A stretch of 64,000 nucleotides of DNA from Bog-473 sp963838835 (GTDB taxonomy: Bacteria > Actinomycetota > Acidimicrobiia > Acidimicrobiales > RAAP-2), in NCBI GenBank assembly GCA_963838835.1, contig CAWITA010000027.1, positions 62,001 to 126,000 of the forward strand. Direction: 5' to 3'. Of this stretch, positions 40,300 to 49,634 are shown piece after piece (within the stretch, counting starts at the first letter, position 1; the number at the start of each line of letters is the position of its first letter). The notes under the pieces are model-generated. The model made no database searches. It was not told the origin of the DNA and saw only the letters and a program-made list of their open reading frames with translations. The translations under genes and the position numbers were made by a program.

Positions 40300-41771
40300 C
40301 AGGCTGCGGTGTGCTCGAGCGCGCTGGAGTCGGGGAGGAGTCGAGACACCAGCTCCATCGCTCGGTAGCCGAGCTCGGCCGGGCCGGTGGTGTCGGGCCG
40401 CATGAGGTTGGCCATGATGCGCAGCAGCTGGTTCATGAGGAGCTCCGAGCGCATGCCGAGGCCGACGCAGAGGCGCATCGCCTCGGGGTGCGAAATGAGA
40501 TGGACGAAGGCCCGGGCGACCTTGTAGTACGGGCCGTAGGCGGCATTCAGCTCACGCTCGTAGTCGCCGAGCGCCGACATGCCCGCTCCGGTCAGCGCAC
40601 GCCCCAGGGCGGCGGCGGCGAGGCGGCCGGTCTCGTAGGCGTAGGCGATCCCCTCGCCGTTGAAGGGGTTGATCGCCCCACCGGCGTCGCCGGCGATCAG
40701 GACGTTGCCGCCCGCCCGCGGCCCCACCGAGAGACCCATGGGCAGCTTCCCGCCGGTGGGAGGCCCGAGGCTCGTTTCGGGGCTGAGCCCCCACGACGCG
40801 GGCGCGTAGCCGACGAAGGTGTCCATGAGGTGGCTCGTGTTCAAACCCTTCCAGCGCAGCTCGGTCGAGAGCAAGCCCACACCAACGTTCACCGTGCCGT
40901 CACCCATGGGAAAGATCCAGCCATAGCCGGGGACCACGTTGCCCTCCGGATCGCGAATGTCGAGGTGCGACTCGATGAAGGGGTCGTCGTGGCGCTCCGA
41001 GCGGTAGTAGCCGCGCAGGGCCATGCCCAGAGGGAGGTCACGACGTCGCGCGGTGCCGAGCATCCGTCCGAAGCGGGAGTTCGAGCCGTCGGCCACCACG
41101 ACGTAGCGGGCGTTGATGGTGGCGGCGGAGTCGACAGACTTGCCCTTGACGCTGACCCCGGTGAGGGTCGGCAGCGGCGTCGTCGCCGTGGTGCCGTCCA
41201 CGATGGGTGCCACGACCTCGGTGCCCTGCAGGAGGGTCGCCCCGGCCTCGACCGCGCGGTTGGCCACGAGGCCGTCGAGGTCGTGGCGGGTGATGGTGTA
41301 GCCGTAGGCGGGAAAGTTCGGATGCTCGGGCCATTGCATCTCAATGGAGTGGCCGAAACCGTAGGCACGCAAGCCGCTGAAGCGATGCGAACCCGCGAGG
41401 GCGGGCTCGAGGCCCATGTCAGCGAGCTGCCGCACCCCCCTTGGCGTGAGCCCGTCGCCGCAGGTCTTCTCCCGCGGGAACTCCTTCTTCTCCACGATCA
41501 CCACGTCCCACCCGGCGTCGGCCAGCCAAAAGCCGCACGATGCCCCCGCGGGTCCGGCGCCGACCACGACCACGTCGTGCACGGGCTCGGCCGCCACCCG
41601 GCGTCTCGCCGCGGCGGCGGCGGTCCGGCGAGGCTTGCGGGGTGCCGCCTTCTTGGCCGCCGCCTCGCCGGTCGTCGCCTTCTTGGCCGCCTGCTTCTTG
41701 ACCGGGGCCTTCGCCACCTTCGCGGCCCGCTTCCGCTCGCCGGGCTGGGGGGTCTCGTCGGAAGCCGTCAC
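40299..41771 (-). CDS. Geranylgeranyl-reductase-family FAD oxidoreductase with Ala/Lys-rich N-terminal tail
   Basis: 490 residues from GTG 41771. Residues ~14-60 are Lys/Ala/Arg-rich (AAKVAKAPVKKQAAKKATTG). The FAD domain starts at 66 (DVVVVGAGPAGASCGFWLA, glycines 71-76) and has EFPREKTCGDGLTPRG, VVADGSNSRFGRMLG and GDAGGAINPFNGEGIAYAYE, the marks of archaeal/plant-type geranylgeranyl reductases and of mycobacterial MenJ. Those enzymes saturate isoprenoid double bonds. Its position divergent from the Complex I operon favours menaquinone as substrate (inference). The basic tail could hold it to acidic lipid; it is not needed for the fold. Confidence 0.85.
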   Translation of the reverse strand: MTASDETPQPGERKRAAKVAKAPVKKQAAKKATTGEAAAKKAAPRKPRRTAAAAARRRVAAEPVHDVVVVGAGPAGASCGFWLADAGWDVVIVEKKEFPREKTCGDGLTPRGVRQLADMGLEPALAGSHRFSGLRAYGFGHSIEMQWPEHPNFPAYGYTITRHDLDGLVANRAVEAGATLLQGTEVVAPIVDGTTATTPLPTLTGVSVKGKSVDSAATINARYVVVADGSNSRFGRMLGTARRRDLPLGMALRGYYRSERHDDPFIESHLDIRDPEGNVVPGYGWIFPMGDGTVNVGVGLLSTELRWKGLNTSHLMDTFVGYAPASWGLSPETSLGPPTGGKLPMGLSVGPRAGGNVLIAGDAGGAINPFNGEGIAYAYETGRLAAAALGRALTGAGMSALGDYERELNAAYGPYYKVARAFVHLISHPEAMRLCVGLGMRSELLMNQLLRIMANLMRPDTTGPAELGYRAMELVSRLLPDSSALEHTAA

Positions 41772-41817
41772 GAGGGCATCGTACGTCTGCCAGCGAGCCC
41801 TCTGACCAGCGTCGCGG

Positions 41818-41841
41818 ATGTGCCTGGCGAAGGGGTCACAT
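41818..41841. promoter_or_regulatory. Inverted repeat upstream of nuoA
   Basis: ATGTG (41818-41822) and CACAT (41837-41841) form an inverted repeat with 14 bp between in the 87-bp gap between the reductase gene and nuoA. The half-sites recall Rex operators but the spacing does not match the known 8-bp spacer. The nuoA ribosome site GGAG follows at 41851-41854. Confidence 0.25.
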
Positions 41842-41858
41842 GGTAGAAACGGAGAACA

Positions 41859-42311
41859 GTGGAACAGTACCTCCCGATCCTCATCCTGGGGCTGTTGGGC
41901 TTGGCCTTCACCGCTTTCTCGCTCGTCTCCTCGGCCATGCTGGCGCCGAGGAAGAAGCCCAGCTCGGCCAAGCTGGCGCCCTACGAGTGCGGCATCGTTC
42001 CCAACGTCGAGCCGCCGCAGCGCTTCCCGGTGCGCTTCTACCTGGTCTCGATGATCTTCATCATCTTCGACATCGAGATCGTCTTCCTCTATCCGTGGGC
42101 GGTCGTGTTTCACCAGATCGCCACGTTCGGCCTTGTCGAAGTCATCGTGTTCGCCGCCGTGGTCTTCGTGTCGTTCCTGTACCTGATCTCCAACGGCGCC
42201 CTGACCTGGGGCCCGCCCAAGACGCTCCAGCCGGGCATGCCGAGCCGCACCTCGGAGTCGACTATCACGCGGATCAGCGCGGAGCGCCCGACCCCGGGTG
42301 AGGCGGCCTGA
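41859..42311 (+). CDS. nuoA: NADH-quinone oxidoreductase subunit A
   Basis: 150 residues, three membrane helices (ILILGLLGLAFTAFSLV; FYLVSMIFIIFDIEIVFLYPWAV; LVEVIVFAAVVFVSFLYLI). The conserved loop with Cys (KLAPYECGIVPNVEPPQRFPV) and the acidic FDIEIVFLYPWA motif are intact. Small membrane-arm subunit next to the quinone site. GTG 41859 follows GGAG. First gene of the nuoA-N operon; a ~30-residue polar C-terminal tail exceeds that of E. coli. Confidence 0.95.
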   Translation: MEQYLPILILGLLGLAFTAFSLVSSAMLAPRKKPSSAKLAPYECGIVPNVEPPQRFPVRFYLVSMIFIIFDIEIVFLYPWAVVFHQIATFGLVEVIVFAAVVFVSFLYLISNGALTWGPPKTLQPGMPSRTSESTITRISAERPTPGEAA

Positions 42312-42314
42312 GGA

Positions 42315-42875
42315 ATGGGGATCGAGGACCTCCAGCACAACTTCCTGACCGGCCGCCTCGAGGACATGGTCAAGTGGGCCCGGCGCAACAGCGTGTGGCC
42401 GGCCACCTTCGGTCTCGCCTGCTGCGCGATGGAGATGATCGCGGTCGGTGCCGCCGACTTCGACATCAGCCGGCTCGGCATGGAGGTCTTCCGGGGCTCC
42501 CCCCGTCAGGCCGACCTGATGATCGTCGCCGGGCGGGTTTCGCAGAAGATGGCCCCCGTCCTGCGCCAAATCTACGACCAGATGATGGAGCCCAAGTGGG
42601 TCATCTCCATGGGCGTGTGCGCCTCGACCGGCGGGATGTTCAACAACTACGCCATCGTGCAGGGGGTCGACCAGATCGTGCCGGTCGACGTCTACGCCCC
42701 CGGCTGCCCGCCGTCGCCCGAGACGCTGCTGCATGCCATCCTCACGCTGCACGAGAAGATCCGGACCGGCGAGATCACGCGCCGCCCCGGATCCTCCATC
42801 CCGGCTGGCGAGCAGGCGACGGGCGGCTGGACGCCCTCCGTGCCGGACGCCGTTCGGGTGGCCACGCCGCGGTGA
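42315..42875 (+). CDS. nuoB: NADH-quinone oxidoreductase subunit B
   Basis: 186 residues. It carries the N2 [4Fe-4S] cluster, the last electron carrier before quinone. Cys36-Cys37 (GLACCAMEM) with the cysteines in MGVCASTGGMF and APGCPPSPE are the ligands. The start is 3 bp after nuoA and the stop overlaps nuoC (GTGA). The last ~30 residues are a variable tail. Confidence 0.96.
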   Translation: MGIEDLQHNFLTGRLEDMVKWARRNSVWPATFGLACCAMEMIAVGAADFDISRLGMEVFRGSPRQADLMIVAGRVSQKMAPVLRQIYDQMMEPKWVISMGVCASTGGMFNNYAIVQGVDQIVPVDVYAPGCPPSPETLLHAILTLHEKIRTGEITRRPGSSIPAGEQATGGWTPSVPDAVRVATPR

Positions 42876-43387
42876 GTGACGCCACCACGAGCGCCCCGGC
42901 GTCCACCAGCGTCGTCTTCCCCGACGTGCCGCGTCTGCCCGACCGCCTGGTGGACCAGCTCGCGTTCCCACAGCGCGACACCTACAAGCGGATGGTGGCG
43001 GCCTTCCGCGACACCGGGTTCGAGACATGCTCGGACCTCTGCGCCGTCGACTACCTGACCCACCCCGGCCGCTCGTTGCCCGAGGGTGTGGCGCCCCAAC
43101 GCTTCGAGGTGGTCGTCAACCTGCTCTCGCTCTCGATGCGCCAGCGCGTGCGCGTCCGGGTGCAGGTACCCGAGTCCGATCCCTCCGTGGACAGCCTCGT
43201 CGAGGTCTACCCGGGGGTCGACGCCATGGAACGCGAGGCCTACGACTTGGTGGGCATCCTCTTCGTCGGCCACCCCGACATGACTCGCATCCTGATGCCC
43301 GAGGACTGGGAGGGACACCCGCTCCGCAAGGATTACGGGGTGGGGCGGGTGCCCGTGCAGTTCAAAGAAGCCCCCGGGCCGCGATGA
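42872..43387 (+). CDS. nuoC: NADH-quinone oxidoreductase subunit C
   Basis: 171 residues, the 30-kDa peripheral-arm subunit. FETCSDLCAVDYLTHPG, RFEVVVNLLSLSMRQRVRV and the signature EREAYDLVGILFVGHPDMTR ... EGHPLRKDYG define the family. Start GTG 42872 overlaps nuoB, and its stop overlaps the nuoD ATG at 43384. It is separate, not fused to NuoD as in E. coli. Confidence 0.95.
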   Translation: MSDATTSAPASTSVVFPDVPRLPDRLVDQLAFPQRDTYKRMVAAFRDTGFETCSDLCAVDYLTHPGRSLPEGVAPQRFEVVVNLLSLSMRQRVRVRVQVPESDPSVDSLVEVYPGVDAMEREAYDLVGILFVGHPDMTRILMPEDWEGHPLRKDYGVGRVPVQFKEAPGPR

Positions 43388-44829
43388 GCGAGCACGAGCA
43401 CGACGACGGACACGAGGAGCCGACCGGCGGGTCCCCCGACGCGCCGGAGTCCTTCCCCGACGACCTGGGCCTCGAGGCCACCGAACGAGAACATCGGCGG
43501 GCCGAGGAGGAGGTCTTCGTCGCCGAGACCTCCGAGGGGGCCCAGGAGCTGGCGCCGCGTGGCACGACGACGGCGGGCGAGCTCCGCCAGGAGGTCGGCG
43601 CGGTCCTGCGCCTGCCCGAGGGCGGCTACGTCGACCCGGGCGACATCGACATCGAGCGCCGAGACGACCAGACGATGGTCATCAACATGGGGCCCCAGCA
43701 CCCCTCCACCCACGGCGTGCTCCGCCTCATGCTCGAGCTGGACGGGGAGACGGTGCTGCGCACCAAGCCGGTTATCGGCTACCTGCACACCGGCATGGAG
43801 AAGACGGGGGAAGAGCTCACCTACGTCCAGGGCTCCACCAACGTGACGCGCATGGACTACGTCTCCCCGCTGCACAACGAGCTGGTCTTCTCCTTGGCCA
43901 CCGAAGCGTTGCTCGGCGTCGAGCTGCCGCCGCGTGCCGTCTGGATCCGCATGCTGATGGCCGAGCTCAACCGGGTGTCGTCGCATCTGCTGTGGGTGGC
44001 CACTAACGGCGGGGACCTCGGCTCCACCTCCATGTTGGTCTATGGCTTCCGCGAGCGCGAGATGGTGCTCGCCTTCTTCGACAAGACGACCGGCCTGCGC
44101 ATGAACCACAACTTCATCCGGCCGGGCGGTGTGGCGGCCGACCTGCCCGACGGGTGGGAGGACGATATCGAGATCATCTGCGAGACGATCCTCGCCCGCA
44201 CCTACGAGTACGACGAGCTGCTGACCGGGCAGCCCATCTTCCGGGAGCGCACGGAGGCGGTCGGGAACATCTCGGCGGAGGAGGCGCTCGCGCTCTCGGT
44301 GACCGGCCCCATCCTGCGCTCGACCGGCGTGCCGTGGGACCTCCGCCGGACCATGCCCTACCTGGCCTACGACAAGCTCGACTTTGACGTCATCATCGGC
44401 AGTTACGGAGACAACTTCGACCGCTACTCGGTGCGGCTCAACGAAATACGCGAGTCGATCAAGATGATCCGCCAGATCGCCGAGATGATGCCGCCCGGCG
44501 ACTACCGGGTGCAAGACCGCAAGGTCACGCCGCCGCCGCGCGTCCGCATCGACGAGAGCATGGAGGCGCTGATCCACCACTTCAAGATTTTCACCGAGGG
44601 CTTCCGGGTGCCCGAGGGCGAGGTCTACACGGCCGTCGAGTCGCCCCGGGGCGAGCTCGGTTGTTACCTCGTCTCCGACGGGACCTCGAAGCCGTACCGC
44701 CTGCACATCCGGGCCCCCAGTTTCGCCAACCTCCAGGCCCTGCCGCTGCTGCTGCGGGGCGGACTCATGGCCGACGCCGTCGCCGTGATCTCGTCCGTCG
44801 ACCCCGTCATGGGCGAAGTGGACCGATGA
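43384..44829 (+). CDS. nuoD: NADH-quinone oxidoreductase subunit D
   Basis: 481 residues. The 49-kDa subunit that forms the quinone pocket with NuoB: INMGPQHPSTHGVLRL, IGYLHTGMEK, RMDYVSPLHNE, ELNRVSSHLLW and the C-terminal ESPRGELGCYLVSDG. The first ~95 residues are an acidic, His/Glu-rich extension (MSEHEHDDGHEEPTGG) before the conserved start, longer than usual. Overlaps both neighbours by 4 bp. Confidence 0.95.
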   Translation: MSEHEHDDGHEEPTGGSPDAPESFPDDLGLEATEREHRRAEEEVFVAETSEGAQELAPRGTTTAGELRQEVGAVLRLPEGGYVDPGDIDIERRDDQTMVINMGPQHPSTHGVLRLMLELDGETVLRTKPVIGYLHTGMEKTGEELTYVQGSTNVTRMDYVSPLHNELVFSLATEALLGVELPPRAVWIRMLMAELNRVSSHLLWVATNGGDLGSTSMLVYGFREREMVLAFFDKTTGLRMNHNFIRPGGVAADLPDGWEDDIEIICETILARTYEYDELLTGQPIFRERTEAVGNISAEEALALSVTGPILRSTGVPWDLRRTMPYLAYDKLDFDVIIGSYGDNFDRYSVRLNEIRESIKMIRQIAEMMPPGDYRVQDRKVTPPPRVRIDESMEALIHHFKIFTEGFRVPEGEVYTAVESPRGELGCYLVSDGTSKPYRLHIRAPSFANLQALPLLLRGGLMADAVAVISSVDPVMGEVDR

Positions 44830-45470
44830 GGCACTTCGACGCCGACACCCGCGAACGGGCGACGCAGCTCATCGCGCTCTACCCCGAGCCGCGCGCCGCG
44901 CTGATCCCGCTGTGCCATCTGGCCCAGGGGCAAGACGGCTGGTTACGCGAAGAGGCCATGGTCGAGATCGCCGAGCTGTGCGGCGTCACCGCCGCCGAGG
45001 TGCGGGGCACCGCCAGCTTCTACGACATGCTGCACACCGAGCCGGTGGGCACCTACGTGATCTCGGTGTGCACGAACATCGCCTGCCTACTCGACGGTGC
45101 GCTCGAGCTGCTCGAGCACGCCGAGGCGGTTCTCGACGTGCGTGCTGGGGCGACGACGCCCGATGGCGTCTTCACCCTCCACGAAGCCGAGTGCCTGGCC
45201 GACTGCGACCGCACGCCGTGTGTGCAGGTCAACCACCGCTACGTTGGCGCGCAGACGCCCCAGAGCTTCGACGCGCTGCTCGGCGACCTGCGTGCCGGCA
45301 CGCTGTCCGAGGCCGTGCCCCCCCACGGCACCTTGGTGCGGGTGCGGCGCACTGTCGGGCTCGAGGCCGACCGGAGCGCCGTCGTGGCCGAGCGGGCGGC
45401 CGAGGCCCAGGCCGCCACTGCCCGCGCCGCGTCGGCCGCGGCGGCGACCGCCGACGGGGAGAGAGCCTGA
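44826..45470 (+). CDS. nuoE: NADH-quinone oxidoreductase subunit E
   Basis: 214 residues. Thioredoxin-like [2Fe-2S] (N1a) subunit of the NADH module; ligands Cys82 and Cys87 (SVCTNIACLL), Cys123 and Cys127 (HEAECLADCDRTPC). After the domain ends near residue 170 there is a ~45-residue Ala-rich helical tail (AAEAQAATARAASAAAATAD) not needed for the fold. Overlaps nuoD and nuoF by 1-4 bp. Confidence 0.95.
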   Translation: MRHFDADTRERATQLIALYPEPRAALIPLCHLAQGQDGWLREEAMVEIAELCGVTAAEVRGTASFYDMLHTEPVGTYVISVCTNIACLLDGALELLEHAEAVLDVRAGATTPDGVFTLHEAECLADCDRTPCVQVNHRYVGAQTPQSFDALLGDLRAGTLSEAVPPHGTLVRVRRTVGLEADRSAVVAERAAEAQAATARAASAAAATADGERA

Positions 45471-46774
45471 TGGCCATCACCGACGCCCCCAGGATCGTCA
45501 CCGCGCGGCTTGGCTTCGCGGACTCCTACACGCTGGAGCGCTACCTGGCCACGGGCGGGTACGAGGGACTGCGCAAGGCGCTGACCATGACGCCGGAGGC
45601 CGTGGCGGCCGAGGTCGACGCGGCGAGCCTGCTCGGGCGAGGCGGTGCCGGCTTCCCGGCCGGGCGCAAGTGGTCGATGTTGCGCAAGAACCCGGTCACC
45701 TACCTGGTGGTCAACGGCGACGAGTCCGAGCCGGCCACCTTCAAGGACCACCTCCTGATTGAGCGCGATCCGCACGAGATCCTCGAGGGCGTCCTGATCT
45801 CGGCCTATGCCCTGCAGGTCAGCCAGGCCTTCATCTACGTGCGGGGCGAGTTCGCGCTCGGGCTGGAGCGCATGCAGGCGGCGCTCAACGATGCGTACGC
45901 CCACGGCGCGGCGGGGGCCGACATCTTCGGCTCGGGGTTCTCCGTCGACGTGGTCGTCCACCCAGGAGCCGGTGCCTACATCTGCGGCGAGGAGACGGCG
46001 CTGCTCGAGTCGCTCGAGGGCAAGCGCGGCTTCCCCCGCATCAAGCCGCCGTACTTCCCGGCCTCCATCGGCTTCTACGGCGATCCGACCGTGGTCAACA
46101 ACGTCGAGACCATGGCCAACATCCCCTGGATCGTGCAGCACGGTGGCGCCGCCTTCGCGGCGCTCGGTGCGGGCCGCTCGACGGGCACCCGGCTCTTCGC
46201 ACTGGCCGGCCACGTACGCAAGCCAGGCGCCTACGAGCTCGAGATGGTCAAGACCACTTTCCGGGACCTCATCTACGCGCCGGTGCTCGGCGGGGGAATC
46301 CGCGGCTCCAACACGCTCAAAGCGTTCATCCCCGGCGGCGTCTCCGCGCCCTGGTTCGCTCCGGACCAGGTAGACCTCCCGCTCGGCCAGGACGAGGTGG
46401 GCGACGCTGGCTCCATGCTCGGCTCGGGTTCGGTCGTCGTGATGGACTCGGCCACCTGCATGGTGCGCGCGGCGTGGCGCATCACCAAGTTCTTCGCCCG
46501 TGAGTCGTGCGGCCAGTGCACCCCCTGCCGGGAAGGCTCGGGCTGGCTCGAGCGCATCATGTTGCGAATTGAGAACGGCGTGGGGCGCGAGGAAGATTTA
46601 GACCTGCTCATGGACCTGTGCGACAACATCTCCCCCGGCGTGGCCTGGCCGCCCCAGCAGACGACCATCTGTGTGCTCGGGCCCTCCATCCCGTCGTCCA
46701 TCGCATCGGGCATCCGCATGTTCCGCGACGAGTTCCTCGTGCACGTCAAGGAAGGGGGGTGCCCCTTTGACTGA
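45470..46774 (+). CDS. nuoF: NADH-quinone oxidoreductase subunit F
   Basis: 434 residues. NADH- and FMN-binding subunit: LLGRGGAGFPAGRKWSM (~55-70), NGDESEPATFKDHLL, the GAGAYICGEETALLES loop, and N3 cluster cysteines in ESCGQCTPCREGSGW with a fourth Cys in TTICVLGP. Electrons enter Complex I here. ATG 45470 shares one base with the nuoE stop; its end overlaps nuoG. Confidence 0.96.
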   Translation: MAITDAPRIVTARLGFADSYTLERYLATGGYEGLRKALTMTPEAVAAEVDAASLLGRGGAGFPAGRKWSMLRKNPVTYLVVNGDESEPATFKDHLLIERDPHEILEGVLISAYALQVSQAFIYVRGEFALGLERMQAALNDAYAHGAAGADIFGSGFSVDVVVHPGAGAYICGEETALLESLEGKRGFPRIKPPYFPASIGFYGDPTVVNNVETMANIPWIVQHGGAAFAALGAGRSTGTRLFALAGHVRKPGAYELEMVKTTFRDLIYAPVLGGGIRGSNTLKAFIPGGVSAPWFAPDQVDLPLGQDEVGDAGSMLGSGSVVVMDSATCMVRAAWRITKFFARESCGQCTPCREGSGWLERIMLRIENGVGREEDLDLLMDLCDNISPGVAWPPQQTTICVLGPSIPSSIASGIRMFRDEFLVHVKEGGCPFD

Positions 46775-49634
46775 CGCCGCCAAGACCGAGCTGGAGACCC
46801 AGGAGCTCACCTTCAGGCTCGACGGGCGCACCGTCACGGCGAGAAAGGGCGAGCTGCTCATCGCGGCGGCCGAGCGCGCCGGCACCTACATCCCGCGCTT
46901 CTGCTACCACCCGCGCATGGACCCGGTCGGCATGTGCCGCATGTGCCTGGTCGACGTCGAGGGCCCGCGTGGTGCGACGCTGACCCCGGCCTGCTTCGTG
47001 TCGGTCACCGACGGCATGGTGGTCGACACCGCCAACGACCGGGTCAGGAAGGCCCAGGACGGGGTGCTCGAGTTCCTCCTCGCCAACCACCCGCTCGATT
47101 GCCCTGTCTGCGACAAGGGTGGCGAGTGCCCGCTGCAGGACCAAACGCTCGCCTACGGACCGGGCGAGAGCCGCTTCATTGAGGAGAAGCGGCACTTCGA
47201 GAAGCCCATCGCCATCTCCGACCTCGTGCTGCTCGACCGTGAGCGCTGCATCCAGTGCGCGCGCTGCACCCGCTTCGCGGCGGAGGTTGCCGGCGAGGCG
47301 AACATCGACTTCGCTGGACGCGGCGAAGAGGTCGAGGTCGCCACCTTCCCTACCCAGCCCTTCGAGTCTTACTTCAGCGGCAACACGGTGCAGATCTGTC
47401 CGGTCGGCGCGCTGACCGCAACGCCGTACCGCTTCACCGCCCGGCCGTGGGACCTCGATCAGGTCGAGTCGACCTGCACCGCCTGCTCGGTCGGGTGCCG
47501 GGTCGCCGTGCAGTCGTCGCAGAACCGCCTCACCCGGCTGCTCGGCATCGACTCCGACCCGGTCAACCACGGCTGGCTGTGCGACAAGGGCCGCTTCACC
47601 TACGAGTCGGTCAACGGCGACGAAGTCGCCGCCGGCCCGCTGCCGAACGAGCTGGCCGACGAGGCGGTCGACGTGGCGCCCGCCACCGCATCCCAGGTCG
47701 TCAGCCTCGGCGTGAGCCGCGGTCAGTTCCTGGGCGAGGCGCGCGAGACAGGCCGCTTCGAGCACGGGCGCCTCGTCGAGCCGCGCCTGCGCAAGGAGGG
47801 CGAGCTGGTCCCGGTCAGCTGGAGCGAGGCCCTCGCCGCCGCCGCCGCCGGCATCGCCGCCGCCAAGGAGGCGCGAGGGCCGGGCGCCGTGGCCCTCATC
47901 GGCGGCGCCCGCCTCACCAACGAGTCGGCCTACGCCTGGGCCAAGCTGGCCAAGGGGATCATCGGCACCGACTCGGTGGACGCCCAGCTGGGCGACGGCC
48001 TCCCGGCCGAGGTGGTGCTGGGGCTGCCCCGGGCGACCATCGATGAGGCCTGCGCCGCGCCCCTCCTCGTCACGCTGGCCGGCGACCTGCGCGAGGAGGT
48101 GCCCGTCCTGTTCCTCCGCCTGCGCGAGGCGGTGGTCTCGGGCACCGCCTCGTTGATCGAGATCTCGCCGGTCCCGACGGCGTTCAGCGCGCTGGCGACG
48201 ACGACGCTGCGCATCCGCCCCGGCGACGCCCCGCTCATGGCCAAGGCACTCACCGGCGACGAGGCCGCGGCGACCGCGCTCGGCACCCACCACCAAGGTG
48301 CGGCCTTCACGCCGGGCGCGCTCGAGACGGCGCGCCGCTTGTTGGCCGACCACCCCGATGGCGAGGGCGTCGTGATCGTGGCCGGCCGCTCCTCCTACGC
48401 CGAGTCGGGCGAGGTGGCGGCCGAGGCGCTGCGCACCCTGGCGGCGACGCTGCCCAAGGCGAGCTTCTTGCCCGTGCTGCGCCGGGGCAACGTGTTCGGG
48501 GCCCTCGACATGGGGTTGGCGCCAGGGATCCTCCCCGGCCGGGTCGGCCTCGATGCGGGACGGGACCGCTTCAGCACGGCCTGGGGTTCGGTCCCCCCCG
48601 GCGCCGGCCTGTCGACGGCCGACATCCTGGCCTCCATGGCGGGCGAGCGCGACGCCGGCGCGCCGGTGCGCGCCCTCGTGTTGTTGGGCGCCGACCCGCT
48701 GAACGACTTCCCTGACCGCGCCGTCGCGGAGAAGGCGCTCTCGGCCGGGCACTTCGTCGTCGCCGTGACCGGCCATCCGTCCGAGCCGGTCGACGTCTAC
48801 GCCGACGTCGTCCTGCCCTGCGCGGTGGCCCACGAGCGGCCCGGCACCACGACCAACGTCGAGGGCAGGGTAAGTCGCCTCGGCCCCAAGATCACCGCAC
48901 CGGGGTTCTCGTGGCCCGACTGGATGATCGCCACCGAGCTTGCCGCGGCGCTCGGCGCCGACTTGGACGTGGCCAGCGTGAGCGACCTGGCCGACGAGGT
49001 GGCGATGACCGCGCCGGCCTACGCCGGGCTCAACCAGGAGATGCTGAACCTGCACGCCGCCCACGACGGGGTCGTCGTCCCGCTCACCGGCGACACCGAC
49101 GACGACGACGTGGAGCCGATCGACCCGATGGCGTTGCCCGGCATCGAGTCGGTGGAGCGCCAGGGTGCCCCGCCGCGCGTGGGCACCGGCCGCGGCGCCC
49201 CCGCACTCGCCCGCGCCGCGCTGCTCGGTCCGCCCCCGCCCCTGCTCTCGGGGCCCGGTCCCGGCGGCACAGAGCCGCTCCACATACCCAAGGCGGACAA
49301 CTACACCTTGCGCCTGGTGTCGGTCCGCCGGCTCTACGACGCCGGCAGCTCCATGACCGGTTCCCCCTCGCTGACGCCGCTGGTGCCCGAGCTGGTCGCC
49401 CGGGCCAATCCTTACGATCTCGATCGCCTGGGTGCGACAACCGGCGACCGCGTGAAGGTGCGCTCGGCCCGGGGCGAGTTGATCCTCCCCGCCGAGTCCG
49501 ACGCCGGCGTGCCCCGGGGCGTTGTCGCCATCGACTTCAACGTGCCGGGCGGCGAGAGCGCGCCCGGCAACGCAGCATCGACGCTGATCGACACCCGCCA
49601 GCTGGTGACCGACGTGCGCCTGGAGTCGGTGTGA
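46767..49634 (+). CDS. nuoG: NADH-quinone oxidoreductase subunit G
   Basis: 955 residues from TTG 46767, which overlaps the nuoF stop by 8 bp. The N-terminal [2Fe-2S] domain (RFCYHPRMDPVGMCRMCLVD), the His/Cys cluster region (CPVCDKGGECPLQDQ), the [4Fe-4S] domain (CIQCARCTRFAAEV, ICPVGAL) and the extra N7 cluster ligands (STCTACSVGCRVAV ... WLCDKGRF) are all present. The rest is a molybdopterin-oxidoreductase-like body without cofactor role and a C-terminal dinucleotide-binding-like domain (TGDRVKVRSARGELILP). Confidence 0.95.
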   Translation: MTDAAKTELETQELTFRLDGRTVTARKGELLIAAAERAGTYIPRFCYHPRMDPVGMCRMCLVDVEGPRGATLTPACFVSVTDGMVVDTANDRVRKAQDGVLEFLLANHPLDCPVCDKGGECPLQDQTLAYGPGESRFIEEKRHFEKPIAISDLVLLDRERCIQCARCTRFAAEVAGEANIDFAGRGEEVEVATFPTQPFESYFSGNTVQICPVGALTATPYRFTARPWDLDQVESTCTACSVGCRVAVQSSQNRLTRLLGIDSDPVNHGWLCDKGRFTYESVNGDEVAAGPLPNELADEAVDVAPATASQVVSLGVSRGQFLGEARETGRFEHGRLVEPRLRKEGELVPVSWSEALAAAAAGIAAAKEARGPGAVALIGGARLTNESAYAWAKLAKGIIGTDSVDAQLGDGLPAEVVLGLPRATIDEACAAPLLVTLAGDLREEVPVLFLRLREAVVSGTASLIEISPVPTAFSALATTTLRIRPGDAPLMAKALTGDEAAATALGTHHQGAAFTPGALETARRLLADHPDGEGVVIVAGRSSYAESGEVAAEALRTLAATLPKASFLPVLRRGNVFGALDMGLAPGILPGRVGLDAGRDRFSTAWGSVPPGAGLSTADILASMAGERDAGAPVRALVLLGADPLNDFPDRAVAEKALSAGHFVVAVTGHPSEPVDVYADVVLPCAVAHERPGTTTNVEGRVSRLGPKITAPGFSWPDWMIATELAAALGADLDVASVSDLADEVAMTAPAYAGLNQEMLNLHAAHDGVVVPLTGDTDDDDVEPIDPMALPGIESVERQGAPPRVGTGRGAPALARAALLGPPPPLLSGPGPGGTEPLHIPKADNYTLRLVSVRRLYDAGSSMTGSPSLTPLVPELVARANPYDLDRLGATTGDRVKVRSARGELILPAESDAGVPRGVVAIDFNVPGGESAPGNAASTLIDTRQLVTDVRLESV

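Noticed and set aside
41818..41841. Rex operator upstream of nuoA
   Set aside because: Half-sites ATGTG/CACAT are 14 bp apart instead of 8 and lack the flanking TTGTGAA/TTCACAA bases; kept only as a weak inverted repeat.
46746..49283. Very long minus-strand ORF opposite nuoG, and similar long ORFs opposite nuoD, nuoL, hemA and cobA/hemD
   Set aside because: They mirror genes with full motif support; their translations are Gly/Arg/His-rich low-complexity sequences typical of antisense frames in high-GC DNA, with no domain.
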